NCBI GenBank assembly: GCA_964627845.1
Contig: CAZVKL010000034.1
Location: 1 to 10,184 of the forward strand
DNA length: 10,184 nucleotides
Source of the DNA: DUUI01 sp964627845
GTDB taxonomy: Bacteria > Bacillota_I > Bacilli_A > Erysipelotrichales > Erysipelotrichaceae
Reading direction: 5' to 3'
Shown here: positions 1 to 5,665 of the stretch, one piece after another
Layout of the letters: every line of letters starts with the position of its first letter
How positions within the stretch are numbered: the first letter of the stretch is position 1
Program-made: the position numbers and the translations under genes
Notes under the pieces: generated by a model
Told to the model about the DNA's origin: nothing
Database searches by the model: none
Seen by the model: the letters and a program-made list of their open reading frames with translations, nothing else

Positions 1-456
1 GCCAACGGTGCCATCCGAAAAGAAGGAACCACCGTCGAATACACACCCATCGAATATCCTGCAGTCGCAAGCTACGAAATGACCACAGCCCTCGTAGAAG
101 CTGCCAAGAATCTAGACAAAACCTATCACGTAGGTGTCGTAGAATGTAAAGACTCCTTCTATGGTCAACATGACCCATCCTCAAAACCGGTCGGACCAAT
201 GTTAGAATACAAATGGAACGCATGGATCGCAGCAGGAGCACTAGCCAGCGAAATGGAATCAGCCGCCCTCTTCATCATCTCAAGTTATCTAAGAGCAAGA
301 GCCGGCGCCATTATGCTCACCATCAACAATCAAGAGCGAATCAAAGCAGGACTCGAAAACATTGTCCAAAAAGATCCTGAACCTGCCATTGAAGTCGCCA
401 TCGAAGCGATTCGAATCTTAATTAAACAAGATCAAGAAAAAGAAACCACAAAATAA
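1..456 (+). CDS. udp: Uridine phosphorylase, C-terminal part (5' end outside window)
   Basis: The frame is open from base 1 to the TAA at 454-456, giving 151 residues of a protein whose start lies upstream. The product would reversibly cleave uridine with phosphate to uracil and ribose-1-phosphate in the cytoplasm (pyrimidine salvage). Family marks, numbered from the first visible codon, are GAIRKEGTT near residue 3, the KDSFYGQH segment around residue 60, and ASEMESAALF around residue 82, whose EMES motif binds the ribose in this nucleoside phosphorylase family. NQERIKAGL follows. The KDSFYGQH form is the one I associate with Firmicutes enzymes rather than with E. coli Udp. A Met at 79-81 is internal to the conserved domain and is not the start. 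The gene converges on the XRE gene and shares its terminator. Another nucleoside phosphorylase of the PNP_UDP superfamily is possible but less likely. Confidence 0.85.
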   Translation, partial: ANGAIRKEGTTVEYTPIEYPAVASYEMTTALVEAAKNLDKTYHVGVVECKDSFYGQHDPSSKPVGPMLEYKWNAWIAAGALASEMESAALFIISSYLRARAGAIMLTINNQERIKAGLENIVQKDPEPAIEVAIEAIRILIKQDQEKETTK

Positions 457-464
457 ACAAAAAG

Positions 465-502
465 AAAACGGAAGGTACCAAGGAGTTGGGCGCTTCCGTT
501 TT
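465..502. terminator. Bidirectional intrinsic terminator between udp and the XRE gene
   Basis: A 10-bp perfect stem pairs AAAACGGAAG (465-474) with CTTCCGTTTT (493-502). Inside the loop is a second 4-bp stem, CCAA (478-481) with TTGG (486-489), capped by GGAG. On the plus strand the right arm runs into TTTTT, ending udp transcripts 8 bases after the stop codon. On the minus strand the stem is followed by an interrupted T-tract (TTTTCTTTTTG), ending XRE transcripts. It is the only hairpin between the two convergent genes. Confidence 0.85.
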
Positions 503-511
503 TATTGACTA

Positions 512-733
512 TTATTTAGTTTCTTCAATCACTTCGTTTTCAAAAGCATTATAGAATTCATCCAAAGAGATTTCCAGTGCGTCTGCCGCTCTTTTAGCTG
601 AGTAGACTCTCATTTTTAATGGATCACGTTTTCCATTAATTAGTGCATAAACGGCTGGTAAATGAATTCCAGACAGCTGAGAGAATCGATACCCCGACAT
701 TCCTCTGTCCTCTAACATCTTCTTAAGAGTCAT
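512..733 (-). CDS. Small XRE/Cro-CI type helix-turn-helix regulator
   Basis: This 73-residue protein is little more than a single XRE helix-turn-helix domain. Residues 14-35 (GYRFSQLSGIHLPAVYALINGK) match the pattern of the two DNA-contacting helices, and the segment up to DALEISLDEFY (51-61) resembles the closing helices of Cro/CI proteins, where 'A..L.IS.DEF' is typical. The acidic tail ENEVIEETK carries no recognisable effector domain. The ATG at 733 has a good ribosome binding site (AAAGGAG, 5 bases upstream). The gene has its own promoter and shares a terminator with the convergent udp, so it is probably monocistronic. Inverted repeats upstream of the promoter suggest, but do not prove, autoregulation. 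The target genes are unknown. It resembles small chromosomal XRE proteins rather than phage repressors, which usually carry a C-terminal domain. Confidence 0.8.
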   Translation of the reverse strand: MTLKKMLEDRGMSGYRFSQLSGIHLPAVYALINGKRDPLKMRVYSAKRAADALEISLDEFYNAFENEVIEETK

Positions 734-757
734 GTTGTCTCCTTTCTATGCCCTTTC

Positions 758-785
758 ATTATAGCAAAGTCTTTTCCTTAGTCCA
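758..785 (-). promoter_or_regulatory. Promoter of the XRE gene, extended -10
   Basis: Read on the minus strand, a perfect TATAAT (complement 758-763) is preceded by TGC, giving the TGnTATAAT extended -10 motif. A 4/6 match to the -35 box, TGGACT, lies at complement 780-785 with a 16-bp spacer. The -10 is 24 bases from the ATG at 733, leaving room for the AAAGGAG ribosome binding site. Confidence 0.7.
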
Positions 786-790
786 TACCA

Positions 791-820
791 ATTGTTGAAA
801 TTTATTTTTATTCCAACAAT
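791..820. promoter_or_regulatory. Inverted repeat upstream of the XRE promoter, candidate operator
   Basis: The arms ATTGTTG (791-797) and CAACAAT (814-820) are perfect inverted copies separated by 16 AT-rich bases. The repeat starts 5 bases beyond the -35 box of the XRE promoter. Its symmetry and position suit a dimeric regulator, possibly the XRE protein itself. The role is inferred; only the symmetry is seen. Confidence 0.4.
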
Positions 821-840
821 ATAATTGAAACTAATAACTA

Positions 841-857
841 TTGACAACCCTTATCAA
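841..857. repeat. Imperfect palindrome TTGACAA-CCC-TTATCAA
   Basis: Two 7-base arms match at 6 of 7 positions around a CCC centre, 55 to 77 bases upstream of the XRE -35 region. It could be a second regulator site. It also contains TTGACA on the plus strand, but no well-spaced -10 follows and no plus-strand gene lies downstream. Confidence 0.3.
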
Positions 858-981
858 CTTTTAAATTATAACAAATTTAAGTAAAATACAAACAATTCCA
901 TCCGATTCACACTATTTCACACAAAAGTTCAAACACATTATCGGTTTTCAAACATCAAAAAAAGAAAAAAGAAAAGAAAGC

Positions 982-1689
982 CTAGCCCTCATAAAGCCAT
1001 TTAGCAACCTTCTTCTCTTCAATTTTTGATTTCTTATCCATTTTACGCACTTCAACGATCAAACTCGCAATTTTATTGACCATATCCGCATCCATTTCAA
1101 TCTCAAAATGATCATGTTTCTTCGTGACATACGCACTCTTTTCATCCAAGATAGTCAGAGCCGCTTTATTAGGCAACAATTTCTTATTTAAAATATGTAA
1201 CTCGAGATTAGGACGCCTCTTATATCGATTAACCAACACACGATCCATCCAATCCACCACAACAAATCCCAAATACAAAAGAACAATCGGTACAAACAAT
1301 CTCAACAGTTCATTCTCAATATGAAATGGCAACGTAACACGATCCATCAGAAACAATAGTCCCAAAAGAACTAAACCAATCACCATTAAGCCATAGCCAA
1401 TATATTTAAAGATTCGAAACATCATAAAATCAGGATTCTCCTGATTATTATCATAATCTGTCATCAGTTCTAACAACTGACTCTTCTTCGCATTACTCAA
1501 ACCCTTAGAAGTCATCAATATGACTCGTTGTTGTTTAAGCGTCGCCTCCTCTATAATCCGAATTTGTGGTTCATCCAACTGATGAGACACAAGAATCAGC
1601 GAATTCGCCGAATAAGGAATCGTCTGAACCTCGCTTTTAATCTTCGCATCATTAATAATCTCTAAAAAAATGGTGTCAAACTTTTTCAT
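982..1689 (-). CDS. Two-pass membrane protein of unknown function
   Basis: I do not recognise this 235-residue protein. Its N-terminal 90 residues look soluble and mixed alpha/beta. Two hydrophobic segments follow, about residues 97-115 (GYGLMVIGLVLLGLLFLM) and 130-147 (RLFVPIVLLYLGFVVVDW), joined by a short loop. A basic stretch, NRYKRRP (154-160), comes next, then a soluble C-terminal part ending in a lysine-rich region. The basic stretch after the second segment fits both large domains being cytoplasmic (positive-inside rule). The ATG at 1689 is forced: the frame has an in-frame TAG seven codons upstream, with no other start codon between. No Shine-Dalgarno sequence precedes it, but an extended -10 lies 6 bases away, suggesting a leaderless message. 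That TAG is also the stop codon of the preceding redox gene, which lies in the same frame. Co-transcription with the nrd genes is possible; a functional link is unproven. Confidence 0.75.
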   Translation of the reverse strand: MKKFDTIFLEIINDAKIKSEVQTIPYSANSLILVSHQLDEPQIRIIEEATLKQQRVILMTSKGLSNAKKSQLLELMTDYDNNQENPDFMMFRIFKYIGYGLMVIGLVLLGLLFLMDRVTLPFHIENELLRLFVPIVLLYLGFVVVDWMDRVLVNRYKRRPNLELHILNKKLLPNKAALTILDEKSAYVTKKHDHFEIEMDADMVNKIASLIVEVRKMDKKSKIEEKKVAKWLYEG

Positions 1690-1695
1690 GACACC

Positions 1696-1704
1696 ATTAT
1701 ACCA
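1696..1704 (-). promoter_or_regulatory. Extended -10 promoter for a probably leaderless mRNA
   Basis: On the minus strand TGGTATAAT (complement 1696-1704) is a perfect TGnTATAAT motif. Only six bases, GGTGTC, separate it from the ATG at 1689. With the usual 6-7 base distance from -10 to start site, transcription would begin at or next to the A of the start codon. No good -35 box is visible (AACATA at 17-bp spacing), as extended -10 promoters allow. The motif partly overlaps the spacer just after the redox gene's stop codon. Confidence 0.55.
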
Positions 1705-1965
1705 CTATTCAATTGTTGTATGTTTATCTAAAAACGGTTTCACCAAACTAATTTGAACATTCCGAAGCACATCCCCCTCTGGTGAGATTAAAGCAGGTGT
1801 ACTCATAATCTCATGTTCTGTCACTAAACGCTTAAACTCTTCAGGGTTATCCTCACGCTTAACAACCTCAATATCCTTGTCGTATGCGCCCTTAAGCCCC
1901 GTCTCGAGATATTTGTGCACCGCAATGCACTGTGGGCAATTTTCTTGAGTTAATAATTTAATCAT
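1705..1965 (-). CDS. Thioredoxin/glutaredoxin-fold redox protein, probable electron donor to NrdEF
   Basis: This 86-residue protein has a CPQC redox motif at residues 10-13 after a short beta strand (MIKLLTQEN). It also has a TP turn at 56-57 (STPALISPEGDVLRN), the position of the cis-proline in thioredoxin-fold proteins. It has the size and place of NrdH, the dedicated reductant of class Ib ribonucleotide reductase, but lacks the C-terminal motif of classic NrdH proteins, so I give no symbol. Its ATG at 1965 overlaps the TGA of nrdF (ATGA), implying translational coupling. Only a weak Shine-Dalgarno (AAGAAAG) is present inside nrdF. The likely job is to reduce the C-terminal cysteine pair of NrdE. 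A general thioredoxin-like role is the alternative. Confidence 0.75.
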   Translation of the reverse strand: MIKLLTQENCPQCIAVHKYLETGLKGAYDKDIEVVKREDNPEEFKRLVTEHEIMSTPALISPEGDVLRNVQISLVKPFLDKHTTIE

Positions 1966-3011
1966 ACTTTCTTACCAATTGACTCTTTATCAAAATAGAA
2001 ATCCTCATCATGGAGTGCCTCCGACTTCATCTTTTGATAGCCATTTCCTTTCATTGAGAAGTTATCCATTGTCTTGGTCTCTGTATTTAAGCCATTAAGA
2101 ACAACCGGGTTAACCTCCTCGTATTCAAACACAGGATCATACCCCAAGTTCATCAATGCTTTATTCGCATTGTACCTAACAAAAATTTTAACATCATGAC
2201 TTAAATCAACCGGATCATAAATCTCTTCAATGAGATCTACCTCTAAATTATACAACGTATCCAGCAGTTGTAGTGTAAATTCATGCATTTCTTCTTTTTC
2301 ATCCTGAGTAAAGGTCTCCAACAATAAAGTCGAAAGACGACCCACATATAAACCATGGATTGACTCATCCCGTAAGATTAAGTTAATAATCTCCCCAGCC
2401 TGCATCAATTTACCCTGTCCATAAAACCACAGTGGGTAATAGAAACCAGAATAAAATAACCAAGACTCTAAGAAAACACTCGCCACCATCGCCTTGTACG
2501 TCACAATATCAAACGCTTTCTGATCAAAGTTTTCATCCATTTGATAGTTACGCTCATACGTCATCTTATCCAAGTTTCGATAATGACCCACAATCGTATC
2601 CAAGATTTTCTGAAGGTTTTCATTCTGTTCACCCCAGACAAACAATTCATCAATCTCTTCATTGGTCATATACGTCATAAAGATATTGGAATACGATTTC
2701 GCATGAACTGCATTTTCCATGGCCGCCATAAAGTTAAGCACAGACTTACGCTGATGAAACTCATCACCCATCGCCCTAGAAACCACTGGCATCCCGATAT
2801 CCCCCTGATAAGTATCCAAGAATGTTAACACCTGTAAGTTTTGAGCATAAGCCAACTTCACCTCTTCAGGTAACACATTCCAGACATTTAAATCGGGTTG
2901 AAGCGCAATATCCTCTGGACGCCAAAACTGAGATAAATTCTGTTCATAAAACGATTGTGTCATATCATCTTCTGGTACATTCCAATTCGCACCCGTATAA
3001 TTTAAATCCAT
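1962..3011 (-). CDS. nrdF: Class Ib ribonucleoside-diphosphate reductase, beta (radical) subunit
   Basis: NrdF carries the dimetal-tyrosyl radical that NrdE uses to reduce ribonucleotides. Numbered from the ATG at 3011 (349 residues), the metal ligands are Asp66 (FLDTYQ), Glu99 and His103 (ENAVHAKSYS), Glu182 (FLESWLFYSGFY), Glu216 and His219 (RDESIHG). The radical tyrosine is Tyr107. The E-x3-H spacing at the second site matches Bacillus subtilis NrdF as I recall it. The C-terminal tail (residues 317-349, ending near DEDFYFDKESIGKKV) fits the part that docks on NrdE. An ATG two codons upstream (3017) is only 2 bases from the GAGGG, whereas the 3011 ATG is 8 bases away, so I prefer the latter. 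The gap to nrdE is 18 bases, and the stop overlaps the next gene. Compared with B. subtilis, about 16 extra residues precede YKAMVASVFLES. Confidence 0.95.
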   Translation of the reverse strand: MDLNYTGANWNVPEDDMTQSFYEQNLSQFWRPEDIALQPDLNVWNVLPEEVKLAYAQNLQVLTFLDTYQGDIGMPVVSRAMGDEFHQRKSVLNFMAAMENAVHAKSYSNIFMTYMTNEEIDELFVWGEQNENLQKILDTIVGHYRNLDKMTYERNYQMDENFDQKAFDIVTYKAMVASVFLESWLFYSGFYYPLWFYGQGKLMQAGEIINLILRDESIHGLYVGRLSTLLLETFTQDEKEEMHEFTLQLLDTLYNLEVDLIEEIYDPVDLSHDVKIFVRYNANKALMNLGYDPVFEYEEVNPVVLNGLNTETKTMDNFSMKGNGYQKMKSEALHDEDFYFDKESIGKKV

Positions 3012-3029
3012 TTTCATTTCCCTCTCTAA

Positions 3030-5150
3030 TTAAACCGCACACGCCTCACACTCATCAATTTTAAGCTTTTGAGTTCGTGTATAATACAATGTCTTAATCC
3101 CCATATGATGCGCATACAAGTAATATCGTTGAAGTTCACGCGTCGTCACATCACTGGTAATACACAATTCAAACGAAATCCCTTGGTCGACATGTTTTTG
3201 AGCCGTCGCCACCACATCAATCACTTTATACGTATCCATACGATAAGCCGTCTCATACATAAACTCAGCCGAATCTAAGGCAGGGGCCGGGAAATACGTC
3301 TTCGAATTTCCATAAGTTCTCTCCTCCACCAACTGCTTAATCGGTGTAATACTCGGAGTCGCACTCATCACATACGCAATCGATCCATTAGGAGCTACTG
3401 CCAAACGATTCGAATTATACAATCCATAGGCAATCACTTCTTCCTTTAATTCTTGCCACTGCTCATCTGTAGGAATCTCAATATCCTTAAACAGTTCCTT
3501 AACAATCTCTGTCTTAGGCAATATTTGACCTCTCCCCTCAAAATATTCACCCGAAGCATATTTAGACTCTTCAAACCCGTAGAACCGTTTACCCGTCTCT
3601 TTTGCTTTTTCCATCGAATGTTTCAAGCTGTAGAAATTAATCATATTAAAGAACACATCCACTAAGTCTAAATCTTCCTCAGACCCAAAGGCGATATAAT
3701 TCTCAGCAATATAGCCATGGTGGCCCATAATCCCAAAGCCGACCGAGCGCATTAAACGATTCGCTTTCGCAACCGCTGGAACATAGGCAATATTGGTCTT
3801 CTCAGACACAGAATTCATGATATCCATCGCCGCATAAACCGTTTCTTTAATCGTATTATGCTTCATCATATTCCCCATATGACCAGACGCTAAATTACAA
3901 GAGACATCCAAACCGATCTTATCGTCTTCTTTTTTATCATAATCCGCAAACTTACTGACGACTGTCGGCTGTAAAATTTCAGTACATAAGTTCGAAAACT
4001 TAACCGTATCTTTCAAAGGATTTTGATCATTCACATTATTCGCATACATAATGTAAGGATAACCAGACTCCCCTTGGACTTGAGCGATTTGATCTAAAAG
4101 TTTACGAGGATTCATTTTCTTCTTACGAACTTTCGGATTCTCCATCAGTGTGTCATACCATTTGTCCATCTCAATCGCAATGTCCCCAAATGGAATTCCA
4201 TACTCATCAAAGACCGTCTTAGGATAAAAGACATACATATCCTTATCCTCTCTGGCCAACTCAATAAACTTATCCGGAATGACCACACCCATGGACAAGG
4301 TCTTCACACGCACGTCATCATCGGCATTGAGTTTCTTTGTGTTTAAGAAATCCTCAATATCCGCATGGAAAATATTCAGATAGGCGGCACCTGCCCCAGG
4401 TCTTTGACCCATTTGATCGGCATATCTAAAGCCATTGTCTAACAACTTGGCCACACCAACTACGCCTTTAGCCACATTTTCAATGCCCTTAATGGACTCA
4501 CCCTTCGCTCTTAGATTAGATAAGTGCAGGGAAACACCCCCACCAATCTTACTTAATTGCATCGCAAACTCATTTGCTCGAGCAATATCATTGAGCGAAT
4601 CATCCACCTCTAATAAGAAACAGGACACAAATTCACCACGACGTTTCTTCCCCGTATTCAACAGGGTTGGGGTAGCGGGCGTGAAATCTTGCGCGATTAG
4701 ACGCTCAATTAAGCGCTGTGCTTTATCAACATCCCCATCTCCATGATAGAGTGCTGTAAAACTTAAACGGTCCTCATAACGCTCTAAAAAGACCTTGCGA
4801 TCATTGCTTTTAAGCGCGTAGTCATTATAAAACTTAAACGCACCCATATAGGTTGGGAAACGAAATTCTTGAGCATACGCATAATCAAAGATTTGTCTAA
4901 TCTCTGCTGCCTCATATTTCTCTAAGAATTCTTTCTCGATATAATCGTTTTTTACTAAGTGATCAATCTTTTCTTCGATAGAATGAAAGAATTGTGTCTT
5001 TTTATTAATCTCATTAATGAAGTAAGAATGGGCCGCCTCTTGATCTTTCGTCAAATCTTTAATCCGACCCTCTTCATCAACAATCTGATTGTTCAATAAA
5101 ATCCACTCAGGAATTTGTAATGATTTATTCTCAATTTTACGCTCGCTCAT
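3030..5150 (-). CDS. nrdE: Class Ib ribonucleoside-diphosphate reductase, alpha (catalytic) subunit
   Basis: NrdE reduces ribonucleoside diphosphates to deoxyribonucleoside diphosphates for DNA synthesis. From the ATG at 5150 it has 706 residues, the usual class Ib size, without an N-terminal ATP-cone. Visible catalytic features are the redox pair Cys177 (FVSCFL) and Cys418 (VSCNLAS), then Asn387, Cys389 and Glu391 in SNLCTEI, with Cys389 the likely thiyl residue. Tyr689-Tyr690 (KTLYYTRTQ) form the radical path, and Cys701/Cys704 (ECEACAV) at the C terminus accept electrons from the redoxin. The frame is open to an ATG at 5222, but that start would overlap nrdI by 86 bases and add an unconserved basic leader. 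The 5150 start overlaps nrdI by 14 bases, has AAAGAGAGAG 6 bases upstream, and fits the family N terminus. Translation is probably coupled to nrdI. Confidence 0.96.
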   Translation of the reverse strand: MSERKIENKSLQIPEWILLNNQIVDEEGRIKDLTKDQEAAHSYFINEINKKTQFFHSIEEKIDHLVKNDYIEKEFLEKYEAAEIRQIFDYAYAQEFRFPTYMGAFKFYNDYALKSNDRKVFLERYEDRLSFTALYHGDGDVDKAQRLIERLIAQDFTPATPTLLNTGKKRRGEFVSCFLLEVDDSLNDIARANEFAMQLSKIGGGVSLHLSNLRAKGESIKGIENVAKGVVGVAKLLDNGFRYADQMGQRPGAGAAYLNIFHADIEDFLNTKKLNADDDVRVKTLSMGVVIPDKFIELAREDKDMYVFYPKTVFDEYGIPFGDIAIEMDKWYDTLMENPKVRKKKMNPRKLLDQIAQVQGESGYPYIMYANNVNDQNPLKDTVKFSNLCTEILQPTVVSKFADYDKKEDDKIGLDVSCNLASGHMGNMMKHNTIKETVYAAMDIMNSVSEKTNIAYVPAVAKANRLMRSVGFGIMGHHGYIAENYIAFGSEEDLDLVDVFFNMINFYSLKHSMEKAKETGKRFYGFEESKYASGEYFEGRGQILPKTEIVKELFKDIEIPTDEQWQELKEEVIAYGLYNSNRLAVAPNGSIAYVMSATPSITPIKQLVEERTYGNSKTYFPAPALDSAEFMYETAYRMDTYKVIDVVATAQKHVDQGISFELCITSDVTTRELQRYYLYAHHMGIKTLYYTRTQKLKIDECEACAV

Positions 5151-5517
5151 TATTTTCTCTCTCTTTCTGTTGTATATATTCTTTAACTGCTTCCCAATCT
5201 GGTTTAAAGCCAGTCCCCTCAAACTTTCTCACCAATGGTATCTGATAGATCGCCTGAATCTTATCACCAGCTGCCCCATAATTAGTCCCCCAATTGCGGT
5301 TGCCACTCACAGCCACACCAATACAGTTTTGGTAGTGTTTCCTTAACACTTCAATGGTTGGCATTGGGATCTCACCAAAATTAAATGATCGGGTCACAAG
5401 GAAATACGCTCCTTGATCAAAAGGAATGTCATCACGGCCAATCCGATAGACAGGATACCCTAAGTTATTAGCAAATTTCATACTCAATCCAGTTAAACTA
5501 TCAACGACGATAAACAT
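5137..5517 (-). CDS. nrdI: NrdI flavodoxin-like protein for class Ib RNR cofactor assembly
   Basis: This 126-residue protein begins MFIVVDSLTGLSMKFANNLG, the phosphate-binding start of the NrdI flavodoxin fold (usually D-S-x-T-G-N). It later has SGNRNWGTNYGAAGDK (71-86), the GNRN(F/W)G signature of NrdI near the flavin. NrdI supplies oxidant to NrdF so that the dimanganese-tyrosyl radical cofactor can form. Its presence marks the operon as class Ib. The tail EYIQQKERENNERA is highly charged. The ATG at 5517 has a strong ribosome binding site, AAGGAGGT, a few bases upstream. It is the first gene of the nrdIEF-redoxin cluster, just downstream of the terminator of the preceding gene pair, so transcription must start in or near that short gap or depend on read-through. 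Confidence 0.93.
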   Translation of the reverse strand: MFIVVDSLTGLSMKFANNLGYPVYRIGRDDIPFDQGAYFLVTRSFNFGEIPMPTIEVLRKHYQNCIGVAVSGNRNWGTNYGAAGDKIQAIYQIPLVRKFEGTGFKPDWEAVKEYIQQKERENNERA

Positions 5518-5541
5518 AATGACCTCCTTGTGGTACTACCC

Positions 5542-5550
5542 ATTGTAACA
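5542..5550 (-). promoter_or_regulatory. Candidate extended -10 for nrdI
   Basis: TGTTACAAT at complement 5542-5550 combines a TGn extension with TACAAT, a 5/6 match to the -10 box. It is 24 bases upstream of the nrdI ATG, a normal distance. No good -35 exists; that position falls in the terminator stem. It is the best candidate seen in the short gap between terminator and gene. Confidence 0.35.
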
Positions 5551-5576
5551 AAAAAAGAGGTTAATAAAACCTCTTT
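5547..5576 (-). terminator. Intrinsic terminator ending the CapA gene pair
   Basis: On the minus strand a 9-bp perfect stem, AAAGAGGTT (complement 5568-5576) with AACCTCTTT (complement 5554-5562), closes a 5-base loop and runs into a T-tract (seven T in a row including the end of the stem). On the plus strand the hairpin is followed by GATTTATG, so it works in the minus direction only. It lies 90 bases beyond the stop of the 212-aa gene and 37 bases before the nrdI start. Confidence 0.85.
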
Positions 5577-5585
5577 GATTTATGT

Positions 5586-5604
5586 TTTAACGAGAGTCGT
5601 TAAA
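5586..5604. repeat. Perfect 8-bp inverted repeat TTTAACGA-GAG-TCGTTAAA
   Basis: Two perfect 8-base arms (5586-5593 and 5597-5604) flank a 3-base centre. There is no T-tract on either side close enough for a terminator. It sits between the 212-aa gene and the terminator, upstream of nrdI. It could be an operator for a dimeric regulator of nrdI or an RNA hairpin in the 3' end of the CapA transcript. Confidence 0.55.
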
Positions 5605-5665
5605 TGTTTAAAGTTTTAGATAAAAGACTTTTTTCACAATAATCAATAAAGTCTAAACACTGTAT

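Larger units (their letters stand above)
734..981. other. Intergenic region between the XRE gene and the membrane-protein gene
   Basis: These 248 bases hold the XRE promoter and the two inverted repeats listed separately. They also hold a direct repeat of TTCACAC (906-912 and 916-922, exactly 10 bases apart) and a 24-base pure purine run at 957-980, which is a pyrimidine run in the minus-strand transcript right after the stop at 982. I found no stable hairpin before that run, so it is not a standard intrinsic terminator. No credible coding frame is present. Bases 781-960 contain 35 C and 10 G on the plus strand. Confidence 0.7.

Noticed and set aside
841..872. TTGACA on the plus strand as a promoter
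   Set aside because: The nearest -10-like hexamer (TATAAC) is 20 bases away and no plus-strand gene lies downstream, so only an antisense RNA could result and nothing else supports one.
957..980. Pyrimidine run after the membrane-protein gene as an intrinsic terminator
   Set aside because: No stem of useful length precedes the run on the minus strand; the only nearby pairing (CCGAT with ATCGG at 902-906 and 940-944) is 5 bp with a 33-base loop and lies on the wrong side.
2700..2720. Apparent Asn in place of a metal-ligand Glu in NrdF (ENAVH), hinting at a metal-free class Ie protein
   Set aside because: The Glu is present one position earlier (E-x3-H), as in B. subtilis NrdF, and the other ligand glutamates (in FLESW and RDESIH) are intact, so this is an ordinary metal-containing NrdF.
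2432..3064. Plus-strand open frames opposite nrdF (and similar ones opposite nrdE, htpG and the CapA-family gene)
   Set aside because: They are antisense to conserved genes, lack ribosome binding sites and show no protein family character.
5151..5222. Longer NrdE N terminus starting at the ATG at 5222
   Set aside because: It would overlap nrdI by 86 bases, its upstream sequence has no good ribosome binding site, and the basic extension does not look like NrdE.
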